13,094 nt of DNA. Origin: Dunaliella salina (taxonomy: Eukaryota > Chlorophyta > Chlorophyceae > Chlamydomonadales > Dunaliellaceae). The position numbers were made by a program, and so were the translations under genes. The stretch is from the NCBI GenBank assembly GCA_002284615.2, contig MU069685.1, positions 192,928-206,021 on the forward strand, read 5' to 3'. Positions 8,563 to 13,094 of this stretch are shown one piece after another (position 1 is the stretch's first letter; each line of letters begins with the position of its first letter). Below the pieces are notes generated by a model. That model was given only the letters and a program-made list of their open reading frames with translations. It was not told the origin of the DNA and ran no database searches.

Positions 8563-9140
8563 GTGGAGAGCAGGAGGAGAGTCCGAGCGTCCAGGAGCAT
8601 TGCAAACAACCCTCCCCTGCACAGCACCAAAGCCGCCCTGATGCTCTCTTTGTGCGCCCTATCCCAGGCAGACAAGCCCACCTTGATCCTTCCAAGATCC
8701 CCCAACAAGAGAGGGACATCCATCCACCTTGTTAAACTCTGCCCTGACGCGAATCCCTTCATCACTTTAGAACGTGCGCAGGCTCAACATTCCAAAATCA
8801 TAAACAGACTTAAAACACACAGCTTAAGAAACCAAACAGGGATAACAAAGTGACTTTGCACATCATTTTAATTGGTGTGGGTGGCACGATTTACAATGAT
8901 TATACAATTACACCTTTTATAAATCTGGGCCTGACCAAACAAGAAGCTAAATCGCTAGTATCCCAGCTTAGGAACCATGCCATCCAAAGATTATCCACCA
9001 TCATTAACACTAGACATGCACTCTGCTTTCAGGGGGCATCTGGGAGGGGGTTTGCTGGGCGCACAGAGGCGGCTGAGGATGGAAGAAGAAGAGTCCAAGC
9101 GCTCAGGGGCATGGCAAGCACCCCTCCGGATCCCCATTAG
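8563..9140 (+). pseudogene. LINE C-terminal ORF remnant with one frameshift
   Basis: Two overlapping frames (8563-8853 and 8844-9140) together cover a continuous LINE C-terminal region. The switch falls within AACCAAACAGGGATAACAAAG (8830-8850), where removal of one base explains the change. The sequence after the GGTIYND block is followed by a Gly/Arg-rich stretch and the PPDPH ending. Confidence 0.7.
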
Positions 9141-9159
9141 TTTTGTCTCTTGCTCTCTC

Positions 9160-9224
9160 CTAGGCTAGTTTTGCCTAGTCAAGGTAGAGGGCCCCCTGGC
9201 GAGGCCTCTAACTTTTGTTAGGGG
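9160..9224 (+). other. Three candidate stem-loops in the LINE 3' UTR
   Basis: CTAGGC (9160-9165) pairs with GCCTAG (9173-9178) around 7 nt. CCTCTAAC (9205-9212) pairs with GTTAGGGG (9217-9224) around TTTT, with one G-U pair. TAGAGG (9185-9190) can instead pair with CCTCTA (9205-9210), which is mutually exclusive with the second. LINE reverse transcriptases of several clades recognise a 3' stem-loop, so this is a plausible recognition region. Confidence 0.6.
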
Positions 9225-9766
9225 TTCTTCCCTGAATGCACGCGGCCTTTGGCTTGCATAGACTTTTCTTTTCTTTTCTTATTCTTTAATAAAATGGTCT
9301 CCAGCATGCCAGATGAAAAGATCTGGGGTACAAAGCAGATGACTGACAAGGTCCACAGGATCAATTATGCGTATTTTCTGTCGGAAGTCATGAGCAAGCT
9401 GTAATCCCTTTTTTTCTCTAGAGGGATATCTGCATGGAAGACTTTTTGAAGAAGGGGGTTGTTGCAATGGGTGAGAGAATTGTAAAAGCGTGGACTCAAG
9501 TAGTATGCTCCAAGAAGAAGTATGCTCCAAGAAGGAGTGGAAGCCCTGACTACGTGGATCTCAAAAATCTCGAGCCATTTCTGAATGCAGTAATCCATCT
9601 CGATCCCCTGTTGGAGATAACAAGTGGCCCAAATCTGACTTCAGTACAGGCCTGATGGGATGATATATGTCTTGAAAAGCCATTAGTAGGCATGAAGGCG
9701 ATGCGTAATCTGGTGTAGATGTGCATTAGTATGCATGCGGGCCATGCCTGGCAGGCGTGCACGTGG

Positions 9767-9788
9767 AAAGGAAAGGAAAGGAAAGGAG
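9767..9788. repeat. Short (GGAAA)n array
   Basis: GGAAAGGAAAGGAAAGGAAA followed by GGAGAGG. It is the same pentamer as at 8278-8336, here shorter and purer. Confidence 0.85.
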
Positions 9789-10487
9789 AGGATCATTGCC
9801 GGGCAAGGTTTGAGGGCTTCCTCAGCAGCATCATGCAGATTCATGTGTTTGTCAACAAACTTCCTCATTGCATTTCTGAGCTTATGGATTTGTTTATGGC
9901 TGGCGTAGACCAGTCACAGACTGATTGGCCGAACGACTTGGCTTAAGGTCCCCAAGACATTGTAACCTGACCTAACCTAACCTGTGTTTGTCAAACATCA
10001 TCCCGGAGTAATAGCAAGTGTCCGAGTTGTCTACAGCAAGGGCGTACATCCATTGCAATTGAAAGTTCTTTAATACTACATCGGATCAGAAACCAGTCCC
10101 TCAGACCCATGGCCTGTTCACCCACCTACATGCACAATTGCTCAACAGCATAGTAATTTGAGCTAGTTCAGCTGAGCACACACCTCGCCGTCACAGCAAA
10201 ATCTGTCACAGCAATAGGCCGCCCACTACGAACATGATGGTTGAAAAGTAAGATGTTGCTGGAACACCAGGTCTTACATTTAAGCTGACCCTACCCAGGT
10301 CACAATTGTTCAAGTAATCAAATAATCAAAAAAACAACATCGATTTTGGGAAAGGGTGATCTTTGGCTATGCGCTCCTTGCAACAGAAAAATTGAAAAAA
10401 TTGCCTTGCTCAATCGAATTGTAGCCTGAAACACGGACCCGCTGAGCATCCAGAAATACCTGGCTTCAGTTTCTGACACCAACTGTT

Positions 10488-10512
10488 TTCTTTTCTTTTT
10501 TCTTTTCTTTTC
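10488..10512. repeat. TTTTC-rich pyrimidine run
   Basis: Repeats of TTTTC with one longer T tract. They resemble the pyrimidine runs in the LINE tails at 2557-2570 and 9267-9285, so this may mark another eroded LINE tail, but no adjacent coding remnant supports that. Confidence 0.6.
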
Positions 10513-11150
10513 CAACTGTTTTTCTTACCTACAGACCAGGAGCCTCCAAGAAGCATAACTTCTGGAACTCACGTGTCAATCCCATTAAGAACTATATATT
10601 AGGAATCCTGAGATCAAGATCTATCGGTTGGTATATTCATGGGTCCAATCAGAGGAGGTCGGTGGGGGTGGGTGGTCAAGGGGGGTCCGGACTTCTTGGG
10701 ATCCACCCTCCAGAATTTTTCTGGGCCACTTCTACAGAATTCCAAGGACACCATTGGATTCCTGAGCTCGAGAAGTGCCTATTGACACCTTTTCTGTGCA
10801 ATTTGGGTAAAAGGGTGGGTCTGTGTGGATGACTGGGAGCCAGTGCCATGCGCACAAGGGTGTGGGTAGCAGGGGGTGTAAACGCGAGGGTGCAGCAAAC
10901 CAATCCAAACTTCCAGGATAAAAACAATGTAGGATGCATTATTGCATGGTGAAGTTAGGAGGGCTGTTTGTGAAGTTGCAAGCCAGTTGTGGGTGCCTGA
11001 AAGGGCAGGTATGCATGGGCGTCCGCTGCTCAGTTTTTGCCCCATAACTCTGCTTCAACTCAACCTTTTATTGAGCTGAGTATGCAGATGGATGCAGATT
11101 TAAAAAAGGAGCAGATTGGTACCCTTAATGTTTGGATTGGGGCACTGGAA

Positions 11151-11186
11151 GGGGGGTTTAGGGGTGGGTGGGTGGGTCAGGGGGGT
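11151..11186 (+). other. G-quadruplex motif with one-nucleotide loops
   Basis: Six G-runs on the plus strand: GGGGGG, GGGG, GGG, GGG, GGG and GGGGGG. The central block GGGGTGGGTGGGTGGG (11161-11176) has only single-T loops, the loop length associated with very stable quadruplexes. It lies in the gap between the convergent genes, on the template strand's opposite for the acetyltransferase, so a read-through transcript of that gene would carry the C-rich complement. Confidence 0.8.
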
Positions 11187-11559
11187 TCCGCCCAGTTTTT
11201 TGACGTGGTGTGCACTATTTTTTTTTTGCTCCTGTACAGACACATGCTGGAAACAGTGAATTGGGCATTTTTTTCTAGATGTAAAACGTATGAAGCTCGC
11301 GCATGACAGCGACATTGTTGCAGGGCCTATGCGCCTTCTCCTTATTGTGTACAACCTTACCTTTCCTTATTGCTTCCCAATATCGAACGAATGCAATTTC
11401 TCCCAATGGCAGCTCAAGGGGAAATTGAGATTGGCTGCGAGCATGAATCAAGTTTGATCATTGCAACAACAAAGGGGGAAAGAAGTAGAGGAAGCAAAAA
11501 TTACTGCTAACACCAAAAGGATGCCGTGCATCAGTCGTGCTCCCATGCATCCCAGACTC

Positions 11560-11937
11560 CCAGTGTTTTTAAGGATTACAGTCATGCAGCTACACTGTCT
11601 CCTTTCAGCACCAAACGGATTAGCTGATCATAGATGTTCACAGTGCAGAATGTTGAAAGAAAGAATCACTGCACAGTCCCAGTCTGGGTGCGTGCAACTA
11701 GGAAAGGTCACCTGTCCCGAAAAGCATGGCCCCACCGTACAGACTGAGAGGAAGAGCAAGCGCAAGAGTCTTCTCCAACCAGTTGGCCCCCGCCATAAGA
11801 ACTACCACGACTGTCAGGCAGGCCCTGTCCAGCAAGCTCAAGATCCACCGCTGAGCCTCAAGGAGAATGTTGCCCATTCTTTTCCCCCGTACCAATAAAT
11901 GATGGCCAATTAAGCCGAGCCACATGTGTATGAGTGT
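11560..11937 (-). other. Probable 3' UTR of the acetyltransferase with a TGTAA signal
   Basis: Downstream of the TAA stop on the minus strand. TGTAA, the usual poly(A) signal of chlorophycean algae, occurs at 11579-11575, about 360 nt after the stop. The plus-strand open frame of 145 codons across 11461-11898 lies opposite this region, has no recognised domain and is of a length expected by chance, so I do not call it a gene. Confidence 0.45.
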
Positions 11938-11967
11938 TTAATACGAGGTGAACATGTCTTCAAACAC
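11938..11967 (-). CDS. GNAT 30-nt terminal coding exon
   Basis: Acceptor AATTGCAG before 11967. It reads VFEDMFTSY then TAA (11940-11938). HYKVFEDMF across the junction matches the usual end of the family, so the stop is natural. The intron before it is 84 bp. Confidence 0.9.
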   Translation of the reverse strand: MFEDMFTSY

Positions 11968-13006
11968 CTGCAATTAGGAGAAGCAAGGAAAGGCAAGTTT
12001 GCTTTCATAGCCTGCTGCATGGCCCACTTTGCAAGATAAAATTCCCCTTACCTTGTAATGCGACGTCATTCCGAGCTTTTCGTAAGTAGCATGTGCGGCA
12101 GTGTTCCCCGTGTCAGCATACCTGTGAAAAAAGGATTTTTGCAAGGTAATAAAAAGTGTTTGGACTCATGTTGCTAGCAATCAATCAGCAAAGTGACCAC
12201 TTCTTATCAGGGGCATATGTTCCTCAAACAAGTGCGGCATTCTCACAATCGCAACCCCGACGCTTGTGCAGCTTTAGCTTCCTCCTTCACATGCGCATAT
12301 ACTGCAAGGAAAATGTGGAAGAGTCGGGGTAAACAATAAGGAAAATAGCACGAGTGGTACAGCAGTTACGGTTCTGACAAATATTGATCACCATGAAATA
12401 CTCACGACGCTTGAAGTTCCCACGACGACGCGCCGAAGGAAGGACATAAACACTTTGTATCCACCTTGACGGAAGAAGAAAGTAGCACAAAAACAGGATC
12501 TGAAATTTAGCCCTTGTGCCTGTCAAATGTAAGAATTGGTCATGTGCATTGATGGAAGTGATGATACCTAGTTCCTCCTCTTGCCTCACCATATGTTTGA
12601 ACACCGCCAGTCACTCCACTCATACTGCATTCACAAGAAATTTAAATGCGTTTGCATAATCAGCAAGCCAGTCTGTGGCAGACATCTGGCAAACGTCTGG
12701 TAGGACACGAGCTCGAGGGCGGATTTCGACAGCAACTTCCGCAAGCATTGCACTTACAAGGAGCTACCCACCGTGAGCATCAAGGAGCCGACAACTTGGT
12801 TTGCTTCTTCTACAACATAGTAAGCTGCTGCTGTTTTACCTTCTAGGACTGTTGACACTCCTTTCTGTAAACAAAAATGAAAATTTATGATCATTGCAGC
12901 CAGCATTACAGCTCACATACACAACCGCACAGCACAAGTGGAGATAAGCTGTACCTGCAGAGTCTCAACATCTAAATCCAAATTCTCTGTTTCTTTGGCC
13001 ATCTCC
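11938..13006 (-). CDS. GNAT-family N-acetyltransferase, 3' part, seven exons
   Basis: Join on the minus strand: 13006-12955, 12864-12772, 12624-12590, 12464-12406, 12301-12247, 12121-12052, 11967-11938. The joined frame is 130 codons and ends in TAA. GNAT enzymes move acetyl from acetyl-CoA to an amine; the substrate here is unknown. Visible blocks are EMAKETENLDLD, the beta strands YYVVEEANQVVGSLMLT, YEWSDWR, WWIQSVYVLPSARRRG (motif A, with R-R-x-G-x-F in place of the usual R-x-x-G-x-G/A), and the motif B region YADTGNTAAHATYEKLGM. The combination MA-ETE...YEWSDWR...WWIQSVYV marks a subgroup known from bacteria and eukaryotes. Introns are 84-147 bp, all GT-AG, and all six junctions keep frame. 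About 20-25 N-terminal residues lie beyond the right edge. The fold assignment is firm; cellular role and localisation cannot be told. Confidence 0.9.
12052..12121 (-). CDS. GNAT exon with motif B, YEKLGM
   Basis: Acceptor TTCACAG before 12121, donor GTAAGG from 12051. G completes Leu, then 23 codons read YADTGNTAAHATYEKLGM followed by TSHYK. The N-x-A-x-x-x-Y-x-K-L-G-M pattern is the classic C-terminal GNAT motif, in which the Asn and Tyr positions line the acetyl-CoA and catalytic site. Confidence 0.94.
12247..12301 (-). CDS. GNAT exon LYAHVKEEAKAAQASGLRL
   Basis: Acceptor CTTGCAG before 12301, donor GTGAGA from 12246. TA completes Leu, 17 codons follow, and TT opens another Leu. It encodes the helix following motif A and the start of the next strand (GLRLY). 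Confidence 0.9.
12406..12464 (-). CDS. GNAT exon with acetyl-CoA binding motif A
   Basis: Acceptor CGTCAAG before 12464, donor GTGAGT from 12405. It reads WWIQSVYVLPSARRRGNFKR when the split Trp is included. R-R-R-G-N-F is the pyrophosphate-binding loop region of motif A; the last base C opens a Leu codon completed in the next exon. Confidence 0.92.
12590..12624 (-). CDS. GNAT 35-nt microexon YEWSDWRCSNI
   Basis: Acceptor ATGCAG before 12624, donor GTGAGG from 12589. Eleven codons plus TG of a Trp codon that G at 12464 completes. YEWSDWR is a hallmark of the subgroup and fixes this very short exon with confidence. Confidence 0.9.
12772..12864 (-). CDS. GNAT exon KGVSTVLEG...VVGSLMLT
   Basis: Acceptor TTTACAG before 12864, donor GTGGGT from 12771. 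Exactly 31 codons, phase 0 at both ends. It encodes the central beta strands of the GNAT fold (YYVVEEANQVVGSLMLT). A GTAAAA inside it after GAAG could mimic a donor, but reading through keeps the family sequence. Confidence 0.87.
12955..13006 (-). CDS. GNAT exon EMAKETENLDLDVETLQ
   Basis: Acceptor CAACAG just before 13006, donor GTACAG from 12954. The leading G ends a split codon, so an upstream exon exists beyond the window, although an internal ATG (13002-13000) is in frame. The TG/CA microsatellite ends only 8 nt before this exon. The MA-ETE-LD signature is typical of the N-terminal helix of this GNAT subgroup. Confidence 0.8.
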
Positions 13007-13013
13007 CTGTTGA

Positions 13014-13014
<1 letters not shown>

Positions 13015-13094
<80 letters not shown>
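13015..13094. repeat. (TG)n microsatellite at the right window edge
   Basis: A pure TG array reaching the end of the window. On the coding strand of the acetyltransferase it is (CA)n, lying in the intron and stopping 8 nt before the exon that starts at 13006. The full length is unknown. Confidence 0.97.

Larger units (their letters stand above)
8563..9300 (+). mobile_element. LINE 3' fragment, third copy, with structured 3' UTR
   Basis: The C-terminal coding part of a LINE related to, but clearly diverged from, the 1198-2460 copy. Frame 1 (8563-8850) reads KPTLILP (8674), IHLVKLCPDANPF (8722-8760) and LERAQAQH. It is followed after a frameshift by frame 0 from 8844, with TLHIILIGVGGTIYNDYTI, FINLGLTKQEAKSL and ending STPPDPH then TAG at 9138-9140. 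The H-L-V-K-L-C and LIGVGGTIY blocks match HVHLIGIKF and LLGVDGTIY of copy 1. The frame break fits loss of one base near 8833. RPD appears as KPT and the Glu of the E-x-K motif is missing, so the endonuclease is dead. The 3' UTR (9141-9300) has stem-loops and a TTTTC run. The 5' boundary is not visible. Confidence 0.78.
9301..11150. other. Intergenic, no gene recognised
   Basis: It holds a 17-bp tandem duplication (AGTATGCTCCAAGAAG at 9502 and 9519), a GGAAA run (9767-9788), a short CCTAA triplet repeat (9965-9983), a TTTTC run (10488-10512) and a G-rich patch (10657-10689). Open frames here (for example 9434-9655) lack recognisable domains. The G-rich patches at 10660 and 11160 share a GTGGGTGG...GGGGGGT-CCG wording and may derive from one repeat family. 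Confidence 0.55.

Noticed and set aside
1198..9300. An active retrotransposon
   Set aside because: All three LINE pieces are 5'-truncated, lack a reverse transcriptase domain, and carry stops, a frameshift or lost catalytic residues.
9965..9983. Telomere-like CCTAA repeats
   Set aside because: Only about three imperfect units, not matching the TTTAGGG or TTTTAGGG type expected in green algae, and in the middle of ordinary sequence.
11461..11898. 145-codon plus-strand ORF opposite the acetyltransferase 3' end
   Set aside because: About one such frame is expected by chance. It lacks recognisable domains and lies over the probable 3' UTR of the minus-strand gene.
1..13094. CRISPR array, bacterial operon, rRNA or tRNA genes
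   Set aside because: No spaced direct repeats of CRISPR form, no tRNA B-box-like GGTTCGA with flanking stems, no rRNA core sequence. Spliced genes show the window is eukaryotic nuclear.

Overview
The window reads as nuclear DNA of a eukaryote. Protein-coding information is split into short exons with canonical GT-AG introns, and the rest is microsatellites and decayed retrotransposon fragments. The two host genes and the LINE fragments look most like those of chlorophyte green algae. Mixed base composition, long repeat-filled introns and abundant (CA)n would fit a Dunaliella-like chlorophycean. The organism assignment is inference from remembered family resemblance, not from a search.

Layout, left to right. 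Positions 1-79 are a (CA)n array. Positions 105-6531 (+) hold the 3' part of a PPIL3-type cyclophilin gene as three exons (105-252, 4530-4579, 6398-6531) that join in frame. Its first visible intron (253-4529) carries a dead LINE 3' fragment (~1198-2460), a tandemly duplicated tail unit (2461-2779), a Z-DNA-type (GC)n(CA)n tract (2916-3006) and a compound TGA/ATT microsatellite (3328-3438). Its second intron (4580-6397) has no recognisable content. Positions 6532-11937 are intergenic between convergent genes. They contain a second LINE tail (~6975-7105), a third LINE fragment (~8563-9300), GGAAA arrays, a G-quadruplex motif (11151-11186) and otherwise unassigned sequence. Positions 11938-13006 (-) hold the 3' part of a GNAT-family N-acetyltransferase gene as seven small exons that join into one open frame of 130 codons. 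Positions 13015-13094 are a (TG)n array, which is (CA)n on the coding strand of that gene.

The two host genes have unrelated jobs (a nuclear/spliceosomal prolyl isomerase and an acetyl-CoA-dependent acetyltransferase) and converge tail to tail. Both continue beyond the window across a (CA)n array lying just upstream of a 3' splice site. The three LINE fragments are 5'-truncated and inactive. Two keep parts of a C-terminal zinc knuckle and/or a restriction-like endonuclease. I see no complete novel system. The most informative items are the endonuclease-type LINE remnants with their structured 3' tails, the (CA)n arrays at splice acceptors, and the spliced structure of the two genes, which simple ORF scanning misses.
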